The notes beneath the pieces were generated by a model, which did not search any database, had not been told where the DNA came from, and worked only from the letters and a program-made list of their open reading frames with translations. This document shows positions 47,401 to 62,400 of a DNA stretch of 64,000 nt, in pieces. The stretch's first letter is position 1; each line of letters begins with the position of its first letter. The position numbers and the translations under genes were made by a program. The stretch comes from Symsagittifera roscoffensis (taxonomy: Eukaryota; Xenacoelomorpha; Acoela; Convolutidae), in assembly GCF_963678635.1 (NCBI RefSeq), contig NC_087063.1:1344287-1408286 (forward strand), read 5' to 3'.

Positions 47401-50400
47401 TGGGACAGCTTTCCATTACTGACTCCATTTAACAACCCTTCATTAAACTCACAACTGCTAATCAGCAATCAACTTTAAAAAGTTCTGCTTTCCATTTTTT
47501 GATGAATATTTTAAACAACTTTCAGGAGAAAATTCAAAATTCAAAGCAATGAAAAAAGACCATATTTCCCTGAAAGACAGATTTCGTTTCCAATTTCAAA
47601 TCATAAGTTTGGATAATTTATTAGGTATTCACTAGATTTCGATTGATGTCTGAATTCAGCCTCAAATTTTCCTCAAAATCCAGTCTTAAAGGCACAAGTT
47701 AACTTTCTCTTTATCATAATTGCTGAAAATCCAGACAAAATTATTTTTCTGTCAATATTTATAGGATAGAGTTAAACAGAAATCACCCTAAGAGTTGGCA
47801 AAAATTTGTAATAGAATTTGTAATTGTCATCACTGTTTTTTTGAAAATAATATTTATTTGTTTTAGTTGTTTACTATCCTAGCTATTGTTCACAAAAAGA
47901 GCCATATCAATATCCAGTTGCGTATGACTTTATAAGTGGAGACCAAATCACAGCTGGATTTGAAAAAAGAGCGCAATTCGATGAATTTTAGCAAGCGGGA
48001 ATCCGATGCGCATTTATTTTCAGTTTGATTTGATAATTGAAGAGCGCGACAGATTTCTCAAATAAACATTACTGAGGGGAGATCCAAGTTGTGTTGAAGT
48101 ACCTTCTATGGACACAGTTTTAGACACAGTGGACATTGCGTCACATTCATTCATTGATAGATAGATAAAAAGATATCCATTATTGTCATATATCTATTCT
48201 GTTTACCATTTTGTCACACTATTTGCCTGTCGATTAATTATCACATTTGCGCTGATATTGAGTAGCGCCATTCATTGACAATAATGAGCAAATATCGAAA
48301 CAAATCCAATTTCGTTTTATTCAATAGTTGCCAATAGAAATACAAATTTAAAAAAAAAGTTTCGAGGATCTTTCACTGTTCGTAACAATCTTTCCGTATT
48401 TTTTTAAGAAAAAATTTGATTTCAATAAAATTTCAATAAGTTTGTTGATGTTTTGATTCTTGTTATTTTCAAACCACATCACACAGTTACCTTCATTATA
48501 TGATTTTGCACGACTAGAAACTAGCTAGTTGATTGGACTGAGACATTTGAAAAGATTAACAATTGAATTACAAAGTGGCATAATTAGATTTGACTCCATT
48601 TGAGGACCTGAATAAATCTACCTGATTCGATTTACACTCCAGCGGACGCGATTGATGCAGGAGAAATAATCCAATTATTATCTTTATCAGTTGCCTGAAA
48701 ATCATACAAACAGAATCATTTCTGAAAAAAAAACAAGTTTCCAAAGCTATTTTAATTTATTCATTTTTTTCACTTCTGAAAAAAAACAAGTTTCCAAAGC
48801 TATTTTAAATTATTCCGCAACAAAAACTTATTTCAAAATTTTACCTCAAAATTACGAGAAGTGTGTCAAAAATTACAAAATCCCACATTTTCAGCCTGAA
48901 ATATTCCACCTCTAAAAAGTCACAAAAAAACAAAAAATCCCTTCCAGTTCCAATTGTTCCTTTAAAAATTTAGCAAAAAGTTGGAATAAAAGACTGATTT
49001 TCCCAGCGGACTAACAGTGTCGTATAAGTTCTCATTGCCTATTTAAATCGAGTTATAACAACTATCAACTTCAAAACTCTTGAGGCTGGACTTGAAAAAT
49101 CAAATTATAGTCCTCTAAAAAGCCAAATTATCCGCCTTTGTTTTCCAATTAACAAAAACCAAACATTCTCACAGCCGAAAGTTACACAAGAAAGGTGAAA
49201 AGTCAATATTTGATTATAGCCGGACTTTTAGCAAGAAAAACAACCGAACAAATTCGGATAAAAGAATGTACTTTTTGAAACTGAGAAATATTACAAGTTG
49301 TTGTAAACAATTATTTCGCAATTTATAACCAACTATTTAAAAATCAGTTTTTATTAGTATTGCATTGCCTCACTTCAGTTTCTCACAAGATCTTTTTTCT
49401 TTTTTCTTCGCGAATTATCAAAAATGAATTCTCCGATCAAATATCGACGTTGTGGTAATTTGCAGTTTTGCGCGATTATTATCGTATTTTTCGAAATTTT
49501 GCTTTCAAATACAGTTTTCTCTAAACCATCATCTCTTGCTCCGACAAAAACAAATTATCAAGCCGACTCAACTAGCTTCGCTCATTCACGACTGGAAACT
49601 ACTCGAATTTCTGTTCGCTTGCTGGATCTCACGCCGGAAGAATTGAGCGACGAAATAAATGGTAATAAAAACAATGAAAACAGACGGAAATCCGATTACG
49701 AAATATCCAAATTACTTTACTACGCCGAAGTCAACGCCGAGAACTTCCGAGAGGTCTGGAAGCGTTTCCAACCCGACAACCACGTGCAAGATAACAGTCC
49801 GTTCTCAACAGCTGTAATGGACTTCGTTTCTCGCTTTTTGGGCCATGAATTGTCACAATGGCTCGAGTACATAGCTATTATGGATGAGCGAATCTCTCAG
49901 TATATGGGCTTGGGTCTCTACGATTCTCAGCTTTCGGGAGCATTTACATCGGCCGACCAAAAATACATATTGCACCGGATTTTGAGTTTGGGAGGGGAGT
50001 CGGACGCTTTCTCGCAGCGAAGGTCTATTTGCCAACGAGTATCCATGTATGGCTTTGACCTAGGTCCATACATTGAAAAGTACCCCTCACTTATTTCCTG
50101 TGCAACAATTCGAGAACTTACAGTGTACTTCAAAGGTACCAGAGGTCCTTTTCGATTCGAGAAAATTCAAACAATGTTGTCGAGTTTCGATGCAGTTCAA
50201 AATGATTCGTTGGTTCAGCAACTTAACCAGCCTCATAATTTTCATGTGGAGTGGCGGACATCTGAATTTCAGCTAGCCGAATACGATTTCATGGAACGCG
50301 AAGAGATTTACCACCGTAAACCAGTTCTGATTGGGTCCCACGAATGTCGTTGGGGTCTGTCGTCACAGATTACACAACTCCCTACGGTGTCAAGATTCTA

Positions 50401-53400
50401 CAAAATAAAACCAGATGCCACTTGGGCGTTGAAACTTCTCACTAGCTACAAAATCTCTTCTATTGATCATATTTTGAAACAGTATGACATCATATATCGC
50501 CAAGAAGGTCATTTGTGGAGTGCTGTCAAAGATTTCTTAAGAATTATCAATAATGAATTATGCGGCGATTTCACAATCTACCAGAGATTTCTTGTAGGAA
50601 GCGCACTGAATCAAACAGTTAAGAAAAGCAGCATCTTGGACATGACAGGTTGGTCGAAGCAAGAAAAGAAAGACTTTTCTTGTTTCTTGCAAGTTTCAGC
50701 TCCTGGAAATGGGATCCCTAGAGAGCACATCGCAGTGAATCCTAGCCAACAAGCATTCGACAAAAGGTTTCAAGATATAGAGCATATTGTAGACATGGGC
50801 CTAACTTTTTCAGGCCAGCACTCAACCTTGGATTTGATATTTGAGGAACTGTTTTACAATAGCTCTCAAATTACCACAAGAAAATCATCGCAGACAGTTG
50901 TGAATACAATTCGTGCTGCTTTAAAAGATGCTTACGGCACCGAGTTTCAAAGCTTATCGCAACTTGAAGAGCATCACTTCAATTCTATTCCCGGATTCCT
51001 GCTTCGAGAATTTTGGACAAGTGAATTTCAATTCAACAATCAAATCTTGGGCGAGAAAGAAACATGCCGAGAAACCTTCATCCGAATCGGATCGATTGAC
51101 AACTCAGATCTTTCGGCTCTGAAACGAGAAAAATTAGTTCAAACCTTCCTAAGACAGTGTCCGGGAACTTTTGAGGATAATCTAAGAGTTTTGAATTCTT
51201 TGGTATGCGATTACAAATTCCAACCTCAAGAGCTCAGATCTGAGAAACAACGCAACGCATGGATCTCAAGGGCAAGGCAATGCAAAATAACCGACGCAGA
51301 GTTTGCTGAGAAAGTATGGCAAGAAGTCTCGTTCATAACTCCATCTTTAAATTCTGTTTTGTTCACATTAGGTCCGAGCAACTTGTGTTCTGTAGTTCCC
51401 AAAACATATTGGGACTCTTCAAAAACAAACATAACGAGTTTTGATTCTGATAGACTTGTGTGGACGCTGACTAAAATTGATGATGAAAATGACAGAGAGA
51501 ACAAAGAATGTCTGGAAATAATTGTGAAGAAGCTCAGAAATGACACGAAGAGACCCCGATTCTGGTTTAACACCAAAGAGATGCCTTTATGCCAAGACTT
51601 CCTTATGCTAAAACAACGTGAGTAGCATTCTTAAATTAATAATTGCACATATTTGAGCTAATGTAGTCATGAAAACATAAAAATCCAAATATACGGCTGG
51701 ATGCCATAAGTTCAATTTCTTTATTTAAAAAAACTAAATCAATGCATTGTTTGTTTCAGTGAATAAATACCTGGAATCTGATTGGATTACCAAAGCAGAC
51801 ACCAATAGCGAATGCGTAAACCTGATTGGCTCAAACCCCTCGTGGTTTACACACGCTCAATTGGCCGAATACACCAAAATGCTAGAAAGGGTTCCTAGAG
51901 TTTTCATCGGTCCTAGAATTGATTGGAAACTGGCCAACTTGATCCCATATCTCGATCAAGGTACTTTGGAAACAGTTTTGAGCGGAATAAAGTCGGAAAC
52001 TTCCGAGCGAGAAGAGGTTTTGTCGTTTTTGTCACGACTTCGTTGGCCACCGACAGAAAACTTCAGTAATAAAGTCGAATTCATTTTTGACCTCTTTAAA
52101 AACAGCATAAAATTAAACCAGCGCGGAGAAATAGACATTTCAAAAACGAAGAACATGCTTTGCTCGCTGCCGTACAAAACACTCAACTCGTACGCTCAAA
52201 AGCAAGAAATTCAAAGTCAGTACTTCTGCACTAAAGAAGGTCAACTATTTAAAGCGCCCATTGAAATTCCTCTGAACCGATTGCAACAATTTCCTCTGCT
52301 CATGGATCCGAGATTTTCTTGGATCAAAGACGTGAACGATCTCAAACAACTTCCGCTGGAACTGTTCCGAAATCACGTGGAATATGTTATTGATCACAAC
52401 TTGATCAAGAATTGTTCAACAACTCAACTTGAAGTTGTAGCTCAAAAATTATCTGAACTCGCTTTAACGGATGCTAAATATACGTCACAGCTTCAGAAGG
52501 TTAAAATTCTTTTGGATTCAGGCGAAGAAATCTTTCCGAGCAAAAATTCAGGAAAAACTGAAAATGCAACACTCATTCCACCTTCAAATGACACTGAAGA
52601 TGTCGGTTTAACAGCAGAAAACGCTTTAAGACATTCTCAAATAGTTTATGTAATTTTATCCTCTTCTAAACTACAAAATGCATTCCATTTAATTATTTTA
52701 ACTTTTATTTTAAAGCTTTTCCTATTGGACTAGATAACACAAATTAATTTTGTAAAATGTACACTTAATTTTATTTTAACTTATTAATTAATTCCTATTC
52801 GTCTCCAAGTGTTTTTTAAACAATGAGCAAGCTCTGCAGAACTTGGCGTAAAACATCTTTCAATGATGTCCATTTTACCATTAGAATTGATCTACAGTGA
52901 TAACATTGATGCAAAAATTGAAAAAGTCGCTAATTTATTCATCAAAATAGAAGCCGACAGGCGTGATTTTTTGGCTTTGGCCTATTTTGCAGGGGGGATC
53001 TAGGATTTTCTCGAGGGGGGGGGGATTTTCAAAAAAAAATTCAAAATTTTGTCGACTTTTTTTAGGTTGACCAAATTCATTTCCCGAGCTCTCCCAAAGC
53101 ACTAAACAGTCCCTGTTTTGACCAAAAATTTCTGCGCCCCTTAAAATTAGTAAATATTAATATAAAATTAGTATATATTATTATAAATTAGTCCCCCCCC
53201 CCCCCTAAATCCGCCGCTGCTATTATGCTTGTATACAAGCGGGGCAGCTTTAATTCCAGCTTAAAGAAGATGCAAACTTCATGTCGCAAACACCTGCAAA
53301 AAAAGCAAAAAATGCTCTAAAGTACATGAAACTACAAAAATAGCCAACAGACAGTTAGAAAAATGTAAAAGAAGAAGGAAACCGAAAAAAACTTTAATAG

Positions 53401-56400
53401 AAAATTTTTGAATATTTCCAATTTTCGAAAAAAATAAATTTATCAGGTTGAAGTTCTTTATGTCTGTTGAATACTGTTTCCGGAAATTGTTTCGTGAAGT
53501 TATCCCCTTTAGAGAAAACTGGAGCAATCGGTTATTTTTTTACTCGCTGGAAATTCAGAAAAAGAAAGTCCATTCTTGAAACAAGTAGTCATTCACGTTT
53601 TTCGTGACGTTTTCACTTTTTCTGTTAGATAGTGGAGTTGACCATTATGAAACAAAGGAAAAAAGTTAATTTACAATACAATCAAAGTCAAGCCTCGATT
53701 AAATCAAAGATCAATACCATCACTAAAATATTAGTATGGGTTATATGAAACTTGAGAAAAAAACGAAGACACTGAGAAAAAAACAAAGAAAAAAGTAAGA
53801 AAAATCAAGGTACAGTTTTTGCCTCTAAAGCATTCGATATTAGTTTTAAAATCCAACTTCGAAAAACGGCAAACAAAATTCAACTACCACGGTAAGGTAA
53901 GATTATATCATACCTAGTTGAATATAGTTGAATATCTTGAATTTCAACTGAGTATTTCCTCCAAAGTTGTACTCCAAACGAATTGTCATTCAAAGAACCT
54001 ACAGGAAGTGATAAAGATTTCAAAAATTAAAAAAGGTTGTCTCAGTGTCAATAAAAAACTGGTCAGAATGTTTTAATTTTTCAGACTACAGTAGAAGAAA
54101 TTTGCTGAGCGGTAGGCCCACCAGCTTAGATTCTACTAGAGTTTAAACGTAATTTTACACTACAAAAAAAATTAAACTACAATTACCACTCTTACTTGCA
54201 CTTTTCATCTTAATTCAATCGCTTTTCAAGCCAAAAGTATCAAGAAATTCAGATAATTATATTAGATAAATTCAATATTTAGTTTTTTTCTTCTTAGAAT
54301 CTTTTGTTTATTTTTGAATTTCTTTTCTTAAGCCGATTGGTTGCAACAATCAGTGCTACCTGTGCAGCAACCGGCGTTTCTTGTTTATTTCCATCCTGAA
54401 AAAAATAAGCAATAAGCAACAGACAGCGGACTAAAAAAGACCGAAAAAAATGAGTGCTACTGTAGACTGGACTAGTTTTGAAATAAAAAAACGTCTAATC
54501 GAAAAGTTGAGCCTCAAATGCCATAAATTTCGCCAAGTACATCCCAAAACTTGACAATATTCCACAATTAGCGGCATTGAGACAGAATTCAACATGGTTA
54601 TTCCTTCTTTTTAGGTCATTATTTTACCATTTGGTTCCTAAACAACCAACATAAATACTGTGAGTCAAATTACGTTGAGAATGTCTCAACGAAATAAGCG
54701 AACGCTCATTATTGACGGACATAACTTCACAAAAAGCAAACTACAAAAAAACCAATGAGCACTGGAGACGATCAAGATTAAGTTCACGTAAACCCCACAT
54801 GCTCGTAAATCCAGCCAAATTAAGTTCACGTAAATCCCACCAAATCACGCATCAGATGAAAAGACGACAGTAGAGGAAAAGAACCTGAGCGAAATTTAAT
54901 TTCGGTGACCGTGATAATGTTCATACCCTTATCGTTCACAATTCTTTTTGGCTTTGCAGCGGTACGTTTAAAAATTTCTCAATGCAACTTTAGCAATTGA
55001 TACTATACATATTCAAAATGACGGCTTCTACCCACCTTGCAATTATGCTCTACTGCCGAACAAAACTGAACAGACGTTTTTAAAGTTCCTGAAAGCCATC
55101 TCTTCTGTATCTGACAATGCGCAGCTATCAAGGATCCTTCTAGATTTTGAACGAGCTGCAGTTAACTCTTTTCAAAGAGCTTTTCGAGAGCCTTCAGTCA
55201 AAGTCTGTTACTCTCACCTCTGCCAAGCCTTTCTACGCAAAGTTAAAGAGCTGCTTCTGAAGAAAGCCTATGAAAACAACGTGAGCTGAGCCTGGCTATC
55301 CATTTAAAACCCACTGTGCGTTATGGTCATACGGAATTAGTCAAATGATCATTCGAGAGAGTTGTTGAGATGATCGAGAATATGGTGAACCGATTAGATC
55401 TTGAGCAAAATCTGTCATATAAACTTATGGGTAACCATTATAGGAAAATTTTAGGCACCAAACTGTACCTGCAGTTTTCCAGTTCTTTCATTTCATTTTA
55501 AAATTTCTGACTTCAAGTTTTGAACTCTTGATCAAGAGCGTTGTGCACTAATATTTATGCTTAAGAAGCTTACAAATCAGCAATCAATCATTTGATATAT
55601 TTAACTGGACAGGAAATTTGCGTTGAAATTTCGCGAATTTCAAGTTGTTCATGCATGCTTGTTCATGCATGATTTTGATTCGGCACATGTTTTAATGATT
55701 CCACCTTTTGTTTCAATCTTTATTGTTAAGCTAAATTATCTTTATCTTTAGGCAGGAATTATGTTATACGAGAGTATCAAAGAAACCAAGGCCAAGTTTT
55801 ATTTATTTACACAGAGGGAAAGCTTTGCTTCGCATACACTAGCGAGAATATGACAAAAAGCAGCTCAATAAAATACAGTACGAAAAACTGGAAACAAGTC
55901 TCGAATAATAAAAACTCGGCTGGGTCTCGGATTCGCTCCGCGACCTAGAGATTAAGAGTCTTACGCAAAAACCTTGTCAGCCACGGACGCTTAATACATG
56001 AGAAGCACGAGCCACAAATGAAGCAGAGAACAGATACTATAAAATTTCCAATGCTATATCGTGAGTATAGCAAAAGTGCCGCCAAATAAGTGAACATTTT
56101 CCACTTTCAATGAACACTTTTATTTGCGAGTTAAGTTAGAAACAGAAAGTCCGTACTATTAATACACTGCGCTGATTGCTAGTGTAATTATATGGGACAA
56201 GATGGCATTGAACAAGTTTTTATTTTCGGCAAATTGGAAAAGGACAAAAATTATTTATTTTGGAATAATTTTATTTAAATTTTTTTACACCTCTGATTTG
56301 AGACACTCAACAGCCATACTGACAAATGAATAGATTCAGAGTTAAAAAGAACTGTTTCTCACATCGATTGGACTACCACTCTTTAACCAGATAACGGCTT

Positions 56401-59400
56401 TCAATTCCTCAATAGAATAACAACAGTTAGCAGTAGAGTCTGCTTCGCTCGAAGAAGTAATTTGAAAATATAATATCTGGATTTAAGCAAGAGAAGTCCA
56501 TTGAACTCAAAAACCAATTAAAAAACGCCCTTAGGGAACCAATTTTGAAACAATAGACATTGAGGCAAACAAGTAAAAAAAAACTACTCACAAAAACTGC
56601 ATTCGTCGCAACAGCGCATACAGACAGTGAAGAAACCCATGAATCGGAGAAGTCGTAGCTTGCAAAAGTTTCATCCCAACCATTTTGTCCAGCATAGTCG
56701 AAATGTGATTGGTCAAATATTTGACCAATAAGAACAGATTACTTTCATCCGCCTTTCCGGAAGTATCAGAACCGACAATTGATTTCAAATGTGGACTCAA
56801 ATATAGAAGCTGGAACAGATTGGCAGCGGCTGGGTACTGCTCAGATTTGAGACTGCGAGCAAAGAGAAAAGCCTGCTGCCACAACCTCTGAGCTTGCTCT
56901 TCATTCTGTACAACTGCAAGTTTGTCAGCTGGAATCAACATGAAGATCTCCAACGCAAGTTCCTAAAGCATGAAGACAACTCATTAGAGGGACATTTTAC
57001 TTATTCGGCCCATTTTGACAAATCAAGAAATGTAAAAAGAATTACCGGTTACTGTGCAAATGGCACCGTATGTTTCGAACACAATTTAAACTACAGGAAA
57101 ACAAATTGCCAAAAGAAAAAACATAACCAAAATAGCTATGGGAAGCGAAAAAAAATATGAATTGTTTGTTTTTTGAAAAAAATTCAAGGGAGAAAATAAA
57201 TATATATTTGCAGAACTTTCAGATTAATTTTCGCTGGACGATAGCAAAAATTCAAGAGCAGAGTTTGTCATCCTTTTAAAAAAAGAAATTGAAATTTAAA
57301 AAAAAATCGAAAGACTTTTCATTGACAAGAAAAGCGTAAACTCAGAATCTAATGAAAACCTCGCGTTTTTTTTTTCAATGCGATCAATTTTAGCTTACTT
57401 TGGCCAAATCAGTGAAAAGACTTCTCATTATCTCGCATTCTAAGTTTTTTAAGTCTCGCATTAAATATTAAGAATATATTTCAATTGCTCTATCAAAACT
57501 TAACTATAATGTTTAATCAGACCAAACTACTGCTCAGGAAGTTGAGCGCACATAAATGTCTATTACTGGATTATCAACAGCAGTTTGAAAACAGTCAATG
57601 AGCGCAAGAAAACAGAAAAACACGGATTGTTTTTTTTAATTTCAATTTCTGACTTTCAACGAAAAAGAACAGATGGTCTATGAGCTCTTTTAATTTTTAG
57701 AACAATTCATGATTGGCACTTTATTGATAAAATTAACCCAACTTGAGAAAACTGGGTCAATGAGTAAAACTTTTATGCTGGGAAATCTGAAAATTTAAAT
57801 TCCACTTTCGAAACTAGAAGCCACCTTTGCATTATTGCTTTTCGATAGTGGAGCTTGCCTTCATATAAACAAAATAAATGAACTAGATATGAAAAGAAGT
57901 CAAAAGTTAAACCGCTAAGAATCAAATTTGAGCCTGAACGAATCTTACTTGATTTTTCTGACTTTTCCGTGAAGCGAAACCAAAAAATCATCACGCCTAT
58001 AAAATTCTATAAGTCGGGATGAGGTTTATAAGTCTATATAAAAACCCTCACTATATTCAGCAAATTAAAAAAAAAAAACATATGGCCTCTAAGCTCTTTG
58101 AAAATCAAGAAAAACTTATGAGAAAACAATTTGAGAAAAGTGGGTCAATAGGTAAATCTTTTCTTCCGTTGGGAAATCCAAAAGTTTGAATCCATCTTCG
58201 AAACTAGAAGACGGTTAAGTTTTTCGTGACCATAACACTAAGCGTTTTCGTCTCTCACCGTCAATGAAAATTTATTCAATCAAGGACAACTGTTTGTTGT
58301 GCAAAGAAGGTTCCGACCACATTCATAAAGAAACTACAAGAAAAGTTTTTTTTTTCGTCAAATTGGCGTCATTTTTGCGCGTGTTGCGATGAGAGATTTT
58401 AACAAACGCTTGAGCTTCATTGTCAACAAATTTCGTGAATTTGGCCTCAAAATCGGACAAACCAATTTTTCGAAATGTACAAAAGAATTTAGGAGGGTGG
58501 GTCGGAACAAAAAGGAATTTTTATTTACCTTATTAATCTGTACTGAATCATGAAACATTCCAATTAACCGATTGGTCCGACCATCATCTGCTGTAATCCA
58601 CTGGAGAACATGGGCTCTCAATTGTTCTAGGTTGAAAAGCACCCCTGGATGGTTCTGTTCGACTATGAATATGGCCATGATGTCCCTTGTGAACTGGAGG
58701 CAGAGGTTCTTGCGTGAGTAGCTGGAGTCCAGGTAGAAAGAGTCCCAGCAGAGATCGAGCAGCCAGACGAGAAAGTCCTGAAAATGGTGGCATATAAAGC
58801 GGCCAAAAAGCGTAAGTGTTATGTAATACTTATGTAACAATTACAAAAGTTATGCAAATTCATTCATATGACTTAACTTTTCGACTGGCGTTTATACTCT
58901 GCGCATTTTCGGTTGGTTTACACTTCGGCTGGTTTATTTAATATCCTGAAAATAGTTATAAAAGAAAACTCAACAGGAGAAGAAGTAGTATTTTTGACGG
59001 TGGCAGGCCAACAAGCCGAAGGGTCAACAAACCGAAAATAGAATTATCATTCCAACAAGCCGAAAATTAATATTTTGTGCAACTTAACAAACAACAGATT
59101 ATCATTGTTGTTGTGCAATTGTTACCTAATTCTGATGTAATTTAAGTAATTCCTATGCAATTTCGGCTTCAAGATATGGCGGTTTGTTGATTATCCGCCT
59201 TTGTGACATCAAACAGGGGCGGATTTTAATTATTTTCAAAAAATATCTGAGCTCTCGTAAAACAACTTAAACTACCTTTTCGCGCACAAAACTATTTATT
59301 TCGTAAAGAAAACTAACGAATTTGCAAAAACCTAATACCCTGAGAACCTAAAGATTAATTAAATTGAATAAACAAAAAAATTTGCAAAGCGATGAGCCAC

Positions 59401-62400
59401 TTTGATTACTCAAAAATCTATGATTTTATATTTATATATTAGTGTTTCATTACATTGACGTCAAATCGTTCTCAAATGAACCGATGTGATACATTGGCAA
59501 AAAAATGCATGTTTGACTCTCAATTTTCATATTTTATTTCTTGTTAAGTTTCCTGACCTTGTATCTCTCCAGATGAGCTTTCTGTTCCTTCCAAAACTCC
59601 TCCTCCCTCTCACTCTTCTTCATCAGCAGTCTATCTCTCATTCTGAGCAGCAGCCAATTGGTCCACTGGTACACATTGTGTCTGAATGCCGGACTCTGAT
59701 TGGTCAGATTGTGGATGTAGAACTGCTTGAGGAATATGACGTCATCAGAGAGAACTGGTTCGGTGGATGATTTGGTCGGATGAGTCAGAAGCCACATGAC
59801 ATCTTGCAATACCTGTAAAAAATTATCAAATCAATCTTTTTCAAGCTCGCGCTCTAAACTGAGTCTACAGCAGTAAAGAAGTTCGAGGAGAAGACTCTTT
59901 CTTCAGAGAGTCGACTCGCTCTCCGCCCATAAGGGTCCTTCAGCGTAAACATACGATAACTTTGAAGGGAACCCAGCGCCAAAAAACTCAATTTTTGGTC
60001 AAAATCTTCAAAGAAATACTTTAAAAAATTACCTGTATAGCAGAAAATATTTATTTTGTAGTGTTTTCGACGGGTTTTATAAAGATCAAGGAACTGAAGA
60101 TTGAACACAGAGGCAAAACTGCACTTCTTCACAAACAAAAGCGAGAAAAGCGCAAAAATTAGCTCCAATAAGGTCAAAAAGTGAAAAAAGAAAGGTTAAA
60201 ATTAAAATTCTGATTTGCCGACTAATTTTTTTTGAAAAACTTCAGCTTTCGAATTTCAAAGAATGAAATAGATGCCCTTGAAAATTTGGATAAAATTAAC
60301 CCACGTTGAGAAAACTGGATCAGCAGGTAAAAGTTTTATTTTGCTGAGAAATCTGAAAATTAAAGTCCACTTTCGAAACTAGAAATTGATCACGTTTTTT
60401 GCACCGTTTCCACGTTCGTATTTGGATAGCAAGATTTGATTGCCTTTTAGCGAAAAAATTTCAATTGAACTCAAAAATGCATTTATACCTATGTGCATTA
60501 TTAAATGCATTAAAATGTTTGAATGCACTCCAGTAGTTTTTGGAGCTTTTTAAGACTTTTCCTTAAAAAAACCCTGAGAAAATTCTAAACATTTCAGAAA
60601 AAAAGTTGAAGATTGCAAATTGGACAGCTTCTATGACATAAATTTTTCTACAAAAAATTGGGCATAGCATTTTATGTAATGAGGATTCCTTGCACTGGTT
60701 TTGCATTATCTAAGATTTCGCAAGGAAGAGTTCGAGAAAAAAATTTGTAAAAGCGGTCAAAATTTCTACATTTTGACATTTTCTAAGGCCGTAACTCTTC
60801 TTCCACAAAAATAAGGGCGTAAAAGTTAATGCATGGGTAACCCATATAACATATTCGTTTAATCAATAGCTTATTCTTAGACTTGGCAGAGTACTTTTTG
60901 AGAGAAAAAACCCTAAAATATGGTTAAAAAATTCTCCCACTGAAATTTGCGAAAGCTGTAAAACGCCGAGTAAAGTAAAAATGGACCAGTCGAGTATGAG
61001 CCAGGCAAAGGAGTAGCCGGTCTTTCCATTTAAACCATTTTTTTTCAAAATTCATAAAGTACTTATCGAGAAAAAATGAAAAACCAAATCCCATATATTT
61101 TAATAAAACCTGTTTTTTTTATCAACAGGAACTAGCCACTAATAAACCAGATACAAAAATATAATGCGATCCAGCAAAAGTTAACCAAATACAAAAATGC
61201 AAAAGTGCCACTTTTATGAGCACTTTTATTTGCGATTTGGGTCGGAAAAAATGGATACCGTACGTAATAAGACACTAAGTTTCGCGTGTGTAATCTCAAA
61301 TAAATTGATTTCAAATTGATTGCTTGCTTTTCACACAACAGGTCTTCATGGTGACTGATTTTGCGAGCAACATGTCCAAAAAAATCCGTGATCGGAACAA
61401 ACAAAAAATTGAACTCACTTGATTTGAGAAGGACCACACTGCATCATACATGGTCACCATAGGAACCATTCCTCGCCAAAGTTCACGCGAGTTCAACTCA
61501 TCCAAACAGTCCCCATTCAATTTCACGTCTTCACTTTGCCCCAAGCCATCTGGTCGCCCACTTTTGACCTCTTCAGACTTGTTTCCACAAACGAACAGAT
61601 TTTCATCTGCTGCCGACTTGATAATCATCAGTCGAACCACAAGTTTCAAATCTTTTCTCTTCAAAATGTAAGTCAAAGACTTCGGTTCCGTTTTGAGTAT
61701 GAACTTAATGTATTGAATGAATCCCGCGTTCACTCTAAATGATTCGCTGGTTTCTTTAGACTGAAGGTCCAACAAGTTGTCGATCCATGTTTTTCTCCAC
61801 AGTTCCAGAATTTGAGACCCTTTCGACGAGTTTGGTTCCGATTTGAAAACTTTCCAGTGGCTTTTGACCATTTTGATGAGCGTTACCTGACATACTTGGC
61901 TCTTGCTTTGATCGAATAGCATGGTTAATATCTTGGTAGGTAGTTCAGGGTAAAGAGTCACTATTGACGATGCTGGGATGAACTCGACCAGAATTTGGAG
62001 AGTATGATAAGTTTTCTTCTTCTCGAAATCAGCGTTCATGCAACGGTCCAGAATCCCAATTATTTTCTCATTTTCATAGCCTTAAAAAAATTAACTAGAA
62101 AACGGATCTTTCACCTAATGGTAAATTCTAGTAATTGTAAGACCCCTGAAAACTACCAATTGAAAACATAGCCAGTAGACAGTAAGAAAAGAGTCAATGA
62201 GCGCAAGGAAACAGAAAAAATGGACTTAGTTTTTGATTTAAAAAAATCAATTTTCGGATTTCAGAGTAAAAAAAATTGCCTACACGCTCTTTGAATTTTA
62301 ACAACAATTCATGATTGACTCTTTTTTGGATAAAATCAACTCAATTTGGCAAAAACTGGATTAATATTGGGGTAAAATTTTCATTCCGATGGAAAATCCG

